The notes under the pieces were generated by a model. That model made no database searches. It was given only the letters and a program-made list of their open reading frames with translations, and had not been told where the DNA came from. 64,000 nucleotides of DNA, from contig NW_020853550.1 in the NCBI RefSeq assembly GCF_000972845.2, positions 1,291,458 to 1,355,457 on the forward strand, in the 5' to 3' direction. Origin of the DNA: Larimichthys crocea. Lineage: Eukaryota > Chordata > Actinopteri > Sciaenidae. Position 1 is the stretch's first letter, and every line of letters begins with the position of its first letter. Made by a program: the position numbers and the translations under genes. Shown here in pieces: positions 22,976-36,794 of this stretch.

Positions 22976-23849
22976 TGTAGCGCTGCAGTCTGAAACACAT
23001 TGCTCCACACCTTCAAACACACCTCCATTCATGGGCGTCCTCCGTCATCCACCCACAGTCAGCGCCTACTCCAATGGACGAAAGCCACCGCATCCCGCGC
23101 GGTTTTCAATTTGTCCTCCAGGAGAAGTATTTAGGATAGGTGCAAGTCACCGGTATGGGAGAGGTAGGAAGAGGAGAGTCCCGAGGGTCGAAAACTGAAC
23201 AGTGCATAGTGTTGTTAGCGTGTGTTTAAGTCCACGTTGGATATATGCTTACTGGAGTCCCGTCGTCCCGTGGAGTGGATTGTGTATTTCTTGACTTGGA
23301 TCAGCTGTTTCAAGCGTCCGGAGGTGCCGGGTCCGGTGGAGAAGACCGACCGACCGACCGACTGACAGACTGACACATTTATTTTCAACTTCGGTACAGT
23401 GAGTACCCGTTGTACATTTTGTTTTCGTTGTTTTTTTCCTTTTGTTTTGTACTGCACCGCGACGAGAGACGCTGGTTTATTTTGAGTTATTTCCTTATTT
23501 TTTGTGTGGGTGTCCGCGGTAAAACCCGGAGCGGATTTTTTGTTTTGTTTTGGCCTATGTCTGAACTGAACTGTGGGTGTTGGAAAACCCAGGAACAGAC
23601 CGTTCCCAACCAAGGACTGAACTGAACTCTTGTTTTTTGGTTAGTCCGGCAGTGAAAAAAAAATATATATTCACATTCTGAAAATCACCTTGCAGGTGTG
23701 TTGATTGCTTATTTTTTTGCTGTGTTAAGCTGCCTGTTTATTATATTTGTGTGGGTTGACTGCATTATTTTTGTTCTGTTTTATTTTATTTTTTTGTCAG
23801 ACTTGACTCTGACTGGCACCCCGGCATTTTTTGTAGTTGACCCGCTACA
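22976..23849 (+). repeat. 3' long terminal repeat
   Basis: 874 bp and colinear with the 5' LTR at an offset of 4459 bp. It differs at 23116 (C versus A) and 23664 (T versus A). In the family it supplies the transcript 3' end, but no consensus AATAAA is visible. Confidence 0.95.
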
Positions 23850-23853
23850 AGTT
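23850..23853 (+). repeat. Target-site duplication, right copy (AGTT)
   Basis: It matches the AGTT at 18513-18516 exactly. A 4-bp duplication is at the short end for the group, where 5 bp is common. Confidence 0.85.
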
Positions 23854-24084
23854 ATTATCCAAATATTAGCGTGTCTGTTATGACAATACATTTTCCTTTG
23901 GACTACAGACTAGATATGGCACTCATCGTTACTAACTCTTACATTTCCATAAAGACTGCAATGAAAGCCTAAACAGCTCCCGGCAAGGTGTTTTCAGATG
24001 GAGATGTCCTTCATATTGATGGTTATGTTAAGGCTGAGGAAGTGTCTTACTAGAAAAGTTCTGCCAGTCATTGAAAAGAAGGCC

Positions 24085-24268
24085 AACACATTGGCTCAAT
24101 GGATACAGCTGTCACCTGACAGTGTGGACGTTGCATGTTCTCACTTTGTCTGCTCACGGTTCCTCCTGGTGAATGTGTTTGTCAGGCTCTGTGTTGAACG
24201 AACAGCTTGTTCACAGCATATCCTGCCTCTCACCAAAGTCAGAGTGTTAGAAAATGGATGGCTGAGTG
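24085..24268 (+). mobile_element. Degraded SINE/L2-type 3' region
   Basis: It contains diverged versions of the usual teleost landmarks: GTGGACGTTGCATGTTCTCAC near 24122 and, at the end, TTAGAAAATGGATGG. The middle has drifted. This matches the better-preserved copy at 44255-44505. Confidence 0.5.
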
Positions 24269-27200
24269 TTCAAAGTTAAGATAACAGTGCAGTGTGTACT
24301 TGAATGACATGTTGCATCACTCTTCAGTTAAGAAAACCATTCATTCTGAAAAAAATGACAGTTCAGAGGAAAGTTTGTCCTTGTCACCTTGGACACAGTC
24401 TTTCTCAGTGGACTGAGTTCACTAGAGCAGGATGATGAGACGTGGTTCTCTCCACACCGTGGATTGAGTCTGCTCAGTATTTACGGTCTTCCGTGTGAAG
24501 CTGTGAGATGTGGTTGAAAGCTTCAGAAATCGCTAGTAAGTGGACCCGAAAGTAAGGTAAACAGATGGTTTATTTGGTTTTCTATTGTCCAGGTTCTGAG
24601 ACATCTATCTTTTTGCCAAAGACAATAGAGGTCAAAAGAACTTTGTTTGCTCTGTGATTTATCAGGTGTTATAGGGGCATTTTTTCTGGAAATTCAGTTT
24701 TTCATCATTGGGACCACAACAGACCAAGTTCCATTTAACTCCATTGTATATATCTGGTGACAAAAATCTCACAGATGAATACAGAGTTTCAGAACCTGAA
24801 CAAGTAAAGCCTCTAAATCTTCTGTATGGCTCAATACTTTTAGAGTTGAGTGAGAAAATCAGGGACTATGTTCCAAAATTGTTTGTGATTTTCACTGTGT
24901 GCAGTGTTTACATACAGATTTGTCACATGCTGAGGTCATATGCCAAGGAATCAATAGAAATCCACTTGACATTACATGAGGGCTACTGTGTGCTGCCTTT
25001 GTGGCAGTTGGCTTCAAATCGTGGACACACTCATGTAGGTCCATTGTTGCGTTGTCTCATCGTATTTAAACCACACCAGAATGGAATAATGTCATTTTGC
25101 TAATCTGATGCTTGCATTTCCTGATTCGTCGTAATTTTCATTTCCAGTCTGTACTCTGGCTGCACCTCAGTTAGCAAGTCCCTGTTAGAAGCCTTTGAGC
25201 TCCAGATACACTTACACAGAGAGATGGGACTAAGAGGGCCAGTCAAGCCTGCAGGAGTGCATCTGAAGTGGTCTCTACTTTACACAGGAGGACTAGAGTG
25301 CATAAGTCATGCACTCTGTGAACATATTTGTCTGGCCCGAGCCCACAGAGTTCAGCCTGAGTGCAACCCTCCACATGTAACTCTGCATCCCTGGCTTGCA
25401 CTCCCTCCACCTCCTCTCATGCGTACACGTACACACACCTACACTACCTGCTGGCAAACTGCCCATATTGCTGTTTGGTACTCTACCCACAGGGAAAAAG
25501 ATACTATCTTCCAATAAGACTGAGAGTTCATTTTTATTCCATCATGCAGATAGCAAATTGAGGCCAGTGTGGGGCTAATATTGTACATTACCTGCCAACA
25601 AATGCGCTATTTACCTCTGCTCTGTATCCGTCTTCTTTCACCAGCAGTCATTGTCTTTCACACAAGTAATTTAATTTTAGGTTAATTTCATGAGTCATTT
25701 TGGAAATACACAGAAGAACAAATCAATTTTTTATGGCTAAGAATCTAGCGTGTCTCTCCTGCCTTGAATAGATATTGCTGAACTGAAGGATTCATAATAT
25801 TGTTTATAGAGGGCCTGTGGACTGTATTTATGTCTTCAGAAAGGAGAAGTACTAAAATTCAAGCTGTGTGTGTGTGTGTATGTGTGTGTATGTGTGTGTA
25901 TGTGTGTGTATGTGTGTGTGTGTGTCTTGGATGTGTGTGTTTGTGTATGTATGGTACTGTACGTACGTATCATACACAGACTATATAAGTGGCATTTATG
26001 AATTCCCTATATGTTATGAGCATTATGTCAACAATCACAGCACCATTGAAACCATACTTGCGAGCTCCTCTGCTTGGCCGAGTGCTCCATCAAGAACAAT
26101 TAGTAGTTGTTTGTCAGTGTGAAGTCAGTGAGGGAACATGTCCTTGTACCAACTAATGGCTGATTGTAGGGTTGTACAACAATGTACTATACCCCTCCCT
26201 GGCAGTTAAAAAACAGTGACTTTGCAAAATGTGCATCAAAGAAGTCACATGATGACAACTTTTTTTTTTTAAGGTGAGAATAATGACTTGAAATGCATGA
26301 CTATATTGAATCTAACTAAACTACCCAAGGCTAAAACGTACAGAACATACAGTTGTGGAAGAACTTATCAAAGTGCGTCCAGAATGAAGACTTACCACCA
26401 GTAGCAATCTAGTTAAGAGTACACCCCAATGTAAATATGACAACTGGAGGTATTGGAAGCATATTCCTCCTATTCAATGAAAGCTAACATCATCAGTCTC
26501 TCCAGTGAACACACAGAGTTGGGACATCCATATATCATATCAACCCTTCATCCAACAGCAAACAAGCCAACCCTTCAGCAAGAATTAACGGAGCATTACT
26601 GGGATTAGTAGCATAATGTAATTACTGAGCTTCAAACTGTAATCACTCAATTACTGAATGAAGTAATCACATTACTGGAACACAATGCTAATGTGATACC
26701 CAACACTTCCATTTCATTGATTGCTATTGGTGATCAGTAGGAATCACAACAACAGGTTGATTGCGTAGCTTACAGTGTCAGTAGTTACATTTTCTAAATA
26801 GACATAAATCAAGTAGAAGTACAACTGGAAAAGAAACCATGATTGTCAGGGAGTAATAAACAATCTTCCACATTATTGGAGTAATAACCTGGCTTTATCA
26901 TCACCATGTCTGGCCTCAGAACAAGACGTAGTAGCCAAAAGGTCTTGTAAAGATCTCTGCAGTTGATAATGTCAGTAAGTTAGTTTTAAAGCTCAAATAG
27001 GAAGGAAGGATTTGTGCCAAGTACATGTTGGAGAGTGGGTTTAAAATCTCCAGCTCTCAGTGCCCTATTCAAAGTATCTGAATTATTGGCAGTGATCAGC
27101 TGCAACTCCAACAAGAACAAGAAGAGGCGTCATTGTAATTCTGTACATTGCGTGTTTGGATAGATCAAGTTGAGATTTTAGCAGTTATTGATCAGTCAGT

Positions 27201-29029
27201 ATCCCTGAAACTGGCTTCAGTGTCGTCATACCTTATGGGTGTCCAGGGATGCTGCATAGAGATGACGCCTGCTGCCCTCCCACTCGTGCTTGTCTCCTTT
27301 GGCTGTGATGTATTGCCCAGTGTGCGATACGGTTAATTTCATTATCCCGTTTGGTTGAACAACTAAGGATATAATTGACACAGGAACAGAGGAGAAAATG
27401 AAAGTTTGGCTCAAGACAACCAGCTGTATACTTACAGCGGCCGGCAGAAGCAGCTTCTCTTCACCCAAAGGGAGTCACGCACAGAAGAGAGCAATAAACA
27501 CTATCAGAAATGAAATATGAGAGAAATCGCATTTATTGGCTTTTCACACTTTCTAAAGCTAAACTGCATTCTCCTAGTCCCAGCTTTAAGCACAAAAGGA
27601 AATTGAGATGGCTGTTGAAACTTAGAAAGGCAGAGTAGTTCTCACATCTTAGACCTTATAAAACTCTTTGAAATTACATGTTGAAACCTGGAATGGGAAT
27701 TGTAATCTGTTCTTAAAAAAGTGTCATGGCATGAAGGTTTCTTATAACCAGTGTATTGTGAGATGATTACATTTGGTTGCAGTGGGTTTCTTGAGGTCAT
27801 GTAATGAAAACCACTTATTGTCAGGCTCATATCATTTAATTGGCTTGGCTGCAGCCCCCTGTCAGTTCATTTTCAACATGCCTGGATTGTGTTTGCCCAC
27901 ATTGCTCCGAGATTCCTGCCATTCCCTTCTACTGGGAATTTTCCACATTTTGTGTGTATTGGTGTGTGACTCCGCCAGCTTTGCCCAGAATCACGTCAAG
28001 GCAATACTTTATTTAGTTTTTTGGTTTGAGTCTATTTTATTGTAGCCTGAAATTGACAGAAAATAGACTGTAGGTAATTTTCACCCAGATTAAGTATGTT
28101 TCCAGATGGAAGGTTAAGGCACTGTGGAGAAGTGCTTGAACAAGTGTGACGCATAATTCCCTGTGGCCCCATTCATCTGTGATTATTAAAACTTTATACT
28201 TGATTGAAAAACTCTCTGGGTCTAGAAAATGTTAATTATACTAATCCTCACTATGATTGGACTGACAGCTGCTGGAGCCCAGTTGATTGTCAGCGAGGCA
28301 CATTTGCCACAATATACTGGCATTGCAGCTTTTCTACAAACAGACATTCATTCCTCATCAGGTTTTTGTTTTTTGTATTGATTTGTGAGTTGAAGTGGAA
28401 GGCAGAAAGGAATCCAACAACTAAGATCAGATTGATATGTCTGTCATCGTTGAAGAATGCTTGGTATCACTCATATGAAAGTAGAGGAAATGTGGTTACG
28501 GTGTGTTCCAATGAGACAAGAAACATATCTAATAATCACAGGATTACCTAGAAAATCTGATGCGGACCTTAATGGATTTTATTACAACTTTAGTCTTATT
28601 TTCATATTTTCATAGTTATGACCACCACTCATATTGGAAATAATGCTACTTTTCTCAGTAAGATAATTACTAAGATCTGGGAATACAATGACATCCCTTA
28701 AAATATGTCTGACGGGGCAGGTAGTTAGACAATCATTTGATTTTAATCAAACCTCTAGGTTAGCTATTTGGAATTTGAAATGAAGACAAATGGTAAAATT
28801 ACAACCATGGTGTAATGTGGTTTGGATTATTTAGCTAAATTGTAAAGTTGTCAATGTGTCAATTGACCTTTGTGTTTTTTTGTCCAGTCATACCTATATC
28901 TCCATTACATTCATGAGAGCAATGTTTTGTCTAATCAAATTATGGCCCAAACTAAATCATAATAAGACCCAAGTAGCAGCTCTCAAAAAAAGCGCTGATA
29001 ACCAGCCCAGCAGCAAACAGCTGAACACA
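24269..29029. other. Long noncoding stretch
   Basis: No gene recognised. A 131-codon frame at 24708-25103 has no known motif; the DNA around 24690-24740 resembles a dispersed fish repeat, so the frame is probably chance. A TG microsatellite is at 25865-25925. The rest is AT-rich with scattered short frames. Confidence 0.45.
25865..25925 (+). repeat. (TG)n microsatellite with 10-bp period
   Basis: Four consecutive copies of TGTGTGTGTA (25871-25910) lie within a longer TG run, so the array has both a 2-bp and a 10-bp period. Confidence 0.9.
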
Positions 29030-29130
29030 GGAACATTTATCAGCTAAAGAGCCAGATATGTCCCCCAGGAGTTGGTGGAGACAGAAAAAAATAAGCGAAA
29101 AGGAAAATGAATATTGGACTTAAAATCATT
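29030..29130 (+). repeat. Fragment of a dispersed repeat (GGAGTTGGTGGAGAC)
   Basis: It shares CAGGAGTTGGTGGAGAC and the following GTGAATATT / ATGAATATT region with 43385-43475, in the same orientation. It is part of a teleost non-autonomous element; its ends are not defined here. Confidence 0.5.
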
Positions 29131-32100
29131 TGATGGTCAGAAATAGGACTATAGTGAACCCCAATGTCCCATGTCTAGAAAGTGTAGCATGAAAATGCCC
29201 CCCCAAAAAATCAACAAATGCAGCTTTAAATTGTCTATCAGTGTTGACCTTTACCTTGATATGTGCTAATCTCTAGCATTATTATTCTGCTACTGTTCAG
29301 CCACATTATACATTTCAACACACCCAAGTTGACAGCTTATTTATCAGCATCTAACATACACTTACTTTGTTAATATACCATATCAAACAACTCTACAACT
29401 CTGTTTAATTTGCTCTCATTAAAAAGCATCTGCTCCAGCAACATGGCCTGATCATTCATTTTCCCTTCACTTAGTCACGCTTCGTGGCCACGGTCTGTCA
29501 CATCCCCTGCTTTCGTGTTCTCATACAGTTGCCCCTTTTTCATGCTTCTTCTCTCAGGTTGAGCAAAAATGGTCATGCTATGAGGATCCATCCATTAGAG
29601 AGGAGGATACAGCAGAAATATTTCTGCTGGCGACACTGTGTTGATTTATGCTGAAGAGAAGTGGGCACACTCTGGGTGTAGTTCCTGTTTAGCCCTTTAT
29701 CCTCAAGAGTATCAGTGCTTCTCTCTGTTTTATCTGTCTAGGTTTTAAGGTATTGAGAGATTTCTTCCTCCACCTTATTATAGTGGTCATTGATACATTT
29801 CACTGGTGATTAAAACGTACATGAAAACGATGCAAAAGCAACCCCTGTTTTCAAAAACCATTCCTGTTACTCCATAACAGAATAACCCACAGACATTATT
29901 GTCAACAGTTTACTGTGGTACTGCTTTCTCTAGACTGTATAAAAACAGATCGGACCACTACAGTGTGTTTCAATCCACATGTTTTATATTTTTAATTTCA
30001 GAATAAAAAAATAAAAAAACAGTGGCAGCAGATGGAAAAATCAGCTCTGTTTGGAGTGATGAGGAGACTGCGACATTCCTCAAAAAAAATACATCAAACA
30101 AACATAAATGTCGTATTTCCATCACATTTTCCACATGGTTCCACAGCTCGTTATGTACTCTTCTTCTGTAATGCTTTAATGGCACCTGGCTGGAGAATTA
30201 GCGTTTATCTTGATGAGCTCAACTCCTAACGTTCACATAACAGTATTAGATTCAGTTATGCATGAATCTGAGTGAGTTTTGGCCAGTGACAATCGAGGGA
30301 AAAGAAAAAGATAACATATTTGCTGTGTTGTACATCGACTTTTAGGTAACCATCCTCTCAATAAAAAAGGCTTTAAATGCAGCTTTTAGATTAACTCTGT
30401 CAACTTTTTGTGCTAACATGCTCCTGCCTTTCTAGCATGTTCCAGGCTAATTCTCTTGTGCCACTTTCTGATTTGATCAGACAACAAGTGGTGCAGTCTT
30501 TCTGGAAAGACACCTGGCTTTTTTAATTCTTAAATGTACATTTTCAGGGCTCTGAGAAACAGAAATCTATCTGAGATTGAGGCAAACATCTCAGATATAT
30601 CTTAAAATGTTAACAAATAACATCAAACCTGTCTGTTACTGCATAGCTCCGGGGGTAGGTGAGAAAATATTTTTGTAAATTGAGCGATTTAACTCTTTAA
30701 TATTTTATTTGCAGTCTTTAAAAAGGTTAACACGTTTTAACAAGTAAACCATTTACCCCTTTTGCAAGATACATAATCCCTAAAATGTGAAACTCTTATA
30801 ATATTATAGACTCTGATGGCGTAATAACAATTGTAATACCACTGGAGAGTAAAATGTGATCTACTTGTATGGCTAAATTCATAATTATACAGCAGCTCTC
30901 CAATCAATATGTACCATAACTAAGTTATGTACCGTGGGCTCCACCCACTCACAGCATAGTGCATCAGGAGCTGCTACCATCATTTCCCACCACTGATAAC
31001 CCTGGCTCAGCACTTCAATTCTAATGTGGCCTGTTTGGTAACTAGAGGCAAATTCTGAGGAAGGCTCAACTATCTGGCATCCTCAGATGATATCATTAAC
31101 TGGGTTTTATCAGGATACTAATCTTAATCTCTGCAACTGCGACTCTCTCATCTCGTCGTCAGTTCATTTAAAGGGGGAGTCTCGTGTTCTCCTCCTTCTT
31201 CTTCTCTCCCGTTGCTGCTCAGAAGGCTTCCAGTCAGAGCTCCTCCTGCTGCAGTCTTGTTGTTTATGATCGGCCATTGATTTTGCTTTTGACAAAGGAC
31301 AGGTTAATCTTTTTGCTGGTCTCACACTGACAGCTTATGATTTCCTTTGGGCACGTTGTCTTGTTTTCAATCAGGTCTTGCCCCTCACTGCACTCCCCCC
31401 ACCCTCATTGCCCCAAAGCACTTCCCTCACTGTGTTTGCTCTGCATGTCATCTGAAGACAGTAGTGACCAAGTAGAACATCGAGTTCAGTCACTCATCAA
31501 AGCAGCTTTGTAGAGACGGGATAGCATTATGCCATTAGTAAAGGATTTGTTATGCTTTGGTAGCTTCATCTGGAAAAACACAGCATGGATGAAGGTGTCA
31601 GAGTTCTACCTCTGCTAGTGTTTGTTTCACCCACCTGTATGGACTGGAATTCAATACAGCTGATAGATCACTCTCATTAGTTGTGTATTGAGTGCCGGGA
31701 GCCAAGAATCTGACACTTTTCTGCTGAAGGGAGAATCAGAAAAGACAAGAGCCTATTAGCTGGATGTGGTGGGTTATGATAGACAACTTGGGTATAATGA
31801 AGGAGTCTGTCAAACCTATTAAGGCTGACTGGTTACATTCTCTCAGATGGTTCAAAACCAGCTAAATTGGAAAGAGAGCCCTTTTCGTTTTAAAGCTGAT
31901 AGACGTCACAGACAGTTTGCCCTCTGTGCGTTTCAGCAGTACCCTTTTAAAGGATGGAATTTTCCACCTTCATCTTTGCAGTGGATTTAACGGATCTGTC
32001 CAGTTACGTGACCACTGGGCTCTGACATGACATTCTTTAGAAACTGCGGTGACCCGCAGTCATGCTGGCATCTGTCAATACAAACACGCCTGGCTGCACA

Positions 32101-32466
32101 TCTGCCCAAGGTTAAAGAACCAAATAGGTCATTTTGCTTTACGCAGCTTGTAATTTCCAGTGTTTTAAGCCGAGGTTTATACGCTGGCTTCCCACAAAAG
32201 CAGCTGCACTGAGACAAAAATGCAGAAAAAGGCATCTGCCAACTCTTTTTGATTTACATATCAATCTTCACAGCTAGATCAGGATTAGAGGAAATTGGGA
32301 AGCTGAGGGAAACAGGTTCCCTGTCACGTTTTGGTTTTGATGTAGGTTAAAAGTGCTCTGAGGTATCACAAGCATATTTTTAGAGTGCCAAGGAACAGCT
32401 AAAGTCAATCTTGTGCATAATTTAGACTGCTTGTAAATTAGCATTACGGCAGAGTTCTAAAATAAA

Positions 32467-32503
32467 TGTGCGTGTGTGTGTGTGTGTGTGTGCGTGCGTG
32501 TGC
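32467..32503 (+). repeat. (GT)n microsatellite
   Basis: Alternating TG/CG run, mostly GT with three CG steps, ending in GTGCGTGCGTGTGC. Confidence 0.9.
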
Positions 32504-32886
32504 ACAAACTTGTTTGTTGAATTTCTGATGGTCTGCCTCTGATGGTCGGATTTTCTGTTTGCTGGCCGCTGGGATTTAACTGTCCTGGACCTGCTGGTCT
32601 GGAAAAGCAAAGAAGGCAGTTTCACTAGTTTAATTGGCAGCTTAGCTTTGCACTGAACTGCCTTCAGTTATGTATGAGACAGTTATTTAGCCAAATGTAA
32701 TTTCGTGCTGTCGATGCAGTTTCATGTCTCATTTTGACCTGCTTAGAAGTGCATCATCATGACTTTCACTCTCTGATGTAACTGGACTTCCCATCATCCT
32801 GGCAAAATATGCAGGCTACAAAACAGATGCAAACCTTTCAGTTTTAGTTCCCTTCCTCTCCTGATTCATGTGTTTGTCATTCACAG

Positions 32887-32913
32887 ATCAAGCAAAATTT
32901 GGAGAGGTGTCAG
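32887..32913 (+). other. Candidate 27-base microexon
   Basis: A pyrimidine-rich tract ending TTTGTCATTCACAG precedes 27 bases that end CAG and are followed by GTATGTG, a near-ideal donor. The length is a multiple of three, and in the frame starting at its first base it reads IKQNLERCQ. Splice sites of this quality around such a short open segment fit a microexon, but no neighbouring exons are recognised, so this may be coincidence. Confidence 0.25.
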
Positions 32914-35900
32914 GTATGTGCTGCCCAGATTCCTTGGCATACTCCACGTCCTCATTATTCTGCCTGTAAACATACTGTAGACCTTTTCTCTCCACACTCA
33001 GAGTAACATGTCGTCTAACAAAAACTCATCAGATTTCCCTGAACACTTCTGGACTTTGGCTGTGTTGCTGCCTCTCATCTGTCAGTTCCAACCGATCCAC
33101 ATAAGATCATTGTTCTCCTCCAGGAGTAGTGAGATCTTACAGTGCTTCCTGCAGTGTCTCCTCTCTGATTCTCATCTTTGCTTGATAAATCCTTTCTCTG
33201 GGACTGTCAAATAGGCAGTCCTGTCTCGTTTTGTGGTCACAATACACTGACTCTGCCCAGTCATGGGTACATATCTCCTCTTCTTACACTATATGAGTTA
33301 CATTCTAAGAAGCAGGCGTGATAAGCTGAGGCGGGGCTGTATAGTGAGTCATTAAAGCTTAAAATCACTTGTTTCACACCATTAGCTGCTTTTGGGAACG
33401 AGATGAGACAAATGTATGCACACACCCAACATCCATATGTGATTGAACATCTCATTTCAAAACCATGGATATTAATATGCCTCTAAAACATGCTGATAAG
33501 ACACTCTTAAGTCTTCAGAATAAATGTGAAAACAATCTCCAAATCCATTTTAGACTGCAAAACCATCAATATTTAGAGTCTTCAGAGGTCCTAACAAAGC
33601 CTATAATAGCTGACAAACTGTTGTGGCGCTGGCTTTGAATGTGTCTGACCACCTCGTGTGGTGAGGACACTGCACGGAGACAAAGATGTCAGAGCAGAGA
33701 GATGAATTGAAGGCCCGTCCCTGGCAGACACAGGAGTTAGACACTGTGGACACCTTGTTCTTTAGAAGTCACTCGCCGGGCTGCACAACACTTATCACAG
33801 TGATAGATGCTTCAGCTAGACAGGGCTGTGACACGGCTGTGGGGCTGCAGGTCTGATAGCAGATAGAAGTGGATAAACAGAAAGACCTCAACTCCTGACC
33901 TCAGTAGGATTTTATTTAATGACATTTTATTATTCTGGATTTCAGATAGGCAGTGGTGTAGCTGTGCCTGGAGAAGCGTGTATGTAGGCCCCGATTTTGT
34001 TTTTACAGTGGAGCGTCCAGCAAAGTATACACCCTGCATCATGAACAGTGACATGTAAGACTACTCTTAGCTCATCCAAAAATGGGTCAGTAGAGTATTT
34101 GCGCATTGTCACTAAACTTCTGCTGCTCCCCCAGATTCCCTTTTAAATCAAATTATTTATATATATATAAAACTGCATATCTGAATGTGTGACAGGTGTG
34201 TTAGAGGAAAGTGCAACTTGAAAACAATGAGAAGGACTCCTCACAGTGTATCACTTACTGCTGAAGAAGTCTATTTTCTATTTTTATATATTTACCTTCA
34301 TCAGGTGTATGGGCAGCATCACAACACTTCAATATACGACTGGTTGACTGAAAGATTAAGGCTGCTCATGTGTGTTGGGATGCTGCTATAGACAGACTCA
34401 AATGTAGTGTAATCAGTAAGTATTTTCAACAGTGAGACAGTGTGTACATTTTCATATTAAAATACTGTTCATACTATGGCTTGGCTGAATACTTTCTAAT
34501 ATTTCTACAAATTATTTACTGAGAGATGTGCATCCATATTTCCCAGTATGCAAAGGGAATTGACATTTTAATTTAAAACGTGAATCAGTAGTCATTGTCA
34601 ATTCATTACTTTCCAACTTGTGGGCTGTAACTAAACCTTGATTAATAGATTACATAATTATTACCTTGTTTTCAAACTGACATGTGTCTATGATGGTGGC
34701 ATCACAGCCATTGCTGGAAAAGTTTCATTTCGTGCACGCATATATGTAAGAATGAGTAATTTGCAAGGCCATGCACAACTTATGTAATAAACATACAGAG
34801 CCACCCAGCTCTGCCTCAGCATGCCTAAACCTAATCAACCAAACCAACAAAGGCAACCAGTACTAGCCAATCAGAGGTGGAATACAGCCATCTATGAGAA
34901 AAAAAAATGTCTTTCAGAACCTGAATGATGTGCATCAGAGGGGATTTAGAAGTGGGAATATGCAATGCCGGATGAAAAATAAGGAGGTATATGGCTATAT
35001 ATAGCTGCATACACCCTGCACGACACCACTCACTGTTTGTGATATTACATTCACCCAGCATAGACTTAAGGCCTTGTGCAGAGTGCATAATTCTGTGAAG
35101 ACGCAGGCACAATGAAAGCACAGTGAGAGAAGATTTCATCAGCCTATGAAATGGGAAAGAATTACAGGATTGAATTGTTGACAGAGTAAAGCCTCTCTCT
35201 CTTTATCGGGTCAAGGATAAACTCTCATGAGCTTATGCTTTGGAAGGATATTGAAGCTGTGTAACAGCCTTCAGTGCAATAACAGACAGAACTTCATAGT
35301 GCTGGAAAAATGGAATTACCTCAGCTCTAAACAGAAGCCCCACTTTAGTGTGGGATACTGAGGAGGGCGGAGGGGATCGGTGTGTGTGGTAGCTTATGGT
35401 AATCACTCACAGCTCCAAAGAGGTGACTGTTAGCTGCACTGTTCCACTTCACGTCGCCACTGCTGACCCCTGTGTGAGGCACCCACATTCAATCGTGTCA
35501 GCGATGTCTTACTGAGAGCTCCTGGATGAGACCATTTTTATTGTAGCGGTGTCTTGATATAACCGTAGGACAGCATACTGATGACTGTAGAGCGGAGGCT
35601 CACATTCAGTGGGAGTAAGTCACTCTGCTGACAGCGAAATGACTTTTTTGTCCACTGGCCACAGAAGTTAGCAAATTACAAAATTTAGCAACAGTTTTGC
35701 CAGAATAACACAATGGCCGCACTGCAGGTGTCCTGCCAAAGGCTTCTACACAAGCTGCATTCAAATATTTACCAGCAGGTGGGTGGTGGTCATTTTCCTC
35801 TCTGTTAGCAAATTGACTGTAGAGTGAAAAATATTGGTACAGCCAGAACTGACAGAAAAGACTCTGAGTCATGATTGGGACTCAGCTGGAAGAAATAATC

Positions 35901-36324
35901 CCCCTTAATAAACACACACATAACCATTAAATCCCACAAAATGAACAAAAGTCACTTACATAATAGGATACAATAGGAGAGGGTTAAGTTTGGTGGAGGC
36001 AGCTCAGCAGCAATGGAAGTTGTTCTGTTCTGTCATTATTATCCAGCAGAAGTTTTCTCCCCCCCCAGCCATAACATCTCACTTATTACACACTATATAT
36101 TCTGTATCTTTTCCATTGATGAGCTAGCTAACTACGCAGGGAGGTTTAATTTCCAATCCTGGTCCACTGTGTTGAAGTAGAGGATTCACATCAATGATCA
36201 CAGACGGTCTAGATCGCTGTATGATGTGGGAGTCATGAGAACTCTTGAACTGGGCTAACTGATACCAATCAGCTAATGGAAGCGTGATATCAGTGCTCTG
36301 TGCTCTATGTATGAAATTAATACA

Positions 36325-36325
<1 letters not shown>

Positions 36326-36373
<48 letters not shown>

Positions 36374-36374
36374 T
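36326..36374 (+). repeat. (ATT)n microsatellite
   Basis: An uninterrupted trinucleotide run of about 16 units. Confidence 0.95.
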
Positions 36375-36794
36375 ATTGACAGTCCAACTTCCAAGACATT
36401 TCCAGCTTGATTAAAATCACATATTGTCTAATGCCACTATCAAAGTACTGTACTTCTACATGAGTGGCATCATGTTCAGAGTGACATTAAGTCTCATTCA
36501 CTTCAATGTGACCATTGCCATGGTACAAAGGGCTCAAGCAACACAACAACCTTAACCTGACTCAACTTTATATTTAATTAATAGTTTCCAGATGTTTTTT
36601 TCAGGGTGGCCTTCTGGCAAGGTGTTGCATTTGCCAGTCAAATACTGTATGTGTAAACTCTTATTCCTAGTCAATTTGTTTGTATCGTGGCATAAATTGA
36701 CCTCATAACTGTCAAGTTAGAGGATCAAACAGTCTCTGGTTCTTATAGTATTATTGGCTTCTGTTAAGTTGCCACATAGCTAAAGGATACTGGC

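Larger units (their letters stand above)
18517..23849 (+). mobile_element. Complete young Ty3/gypsy LTR retrotransposon
   Basis: A 5333-bp element with two 874-bp LTRs that begin TGTAGCG and end CGCTACA, a 4-bp target duplication, a primer-site region, one long pol-type ORF and a polypurine tract. The order RT, RNase H, integrase puts it in Ty3/gypsy (Metaviridae) and not Ty1/copia. The LTRs differ at only two positions (18657/23116 and 19205/23664), about 0.2 percent, so the insertion is recent. The internal region is only 3585 bp, short for the group, because capsid, nucleocapsid and protease coding is absent. No envelope ORF is present. Confidence 0.95.
29131..36325. other. Long noncoding stretch
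   Basis: No gene recognised. It holds a GT microsatellite at 32467-32503, a candidate 27-base microexon at 32887-32913, and an AT-rich patch around 34150-34170. Short frames of 60-102 codons lack domains. Confidence 0.45.

Noticed and set aside
24708..25103. 131-codon ORF after the LTR element
   Set aside because: No domain or motif; its start overlaps DNA resembling a dispersed fish repeat.
25865..26000. ORFs of repeated Cys-Val residues over TG repeats (also 46587 and 53758)
   Set aside because: Simple-sequence translation of (TG)n, not genes.
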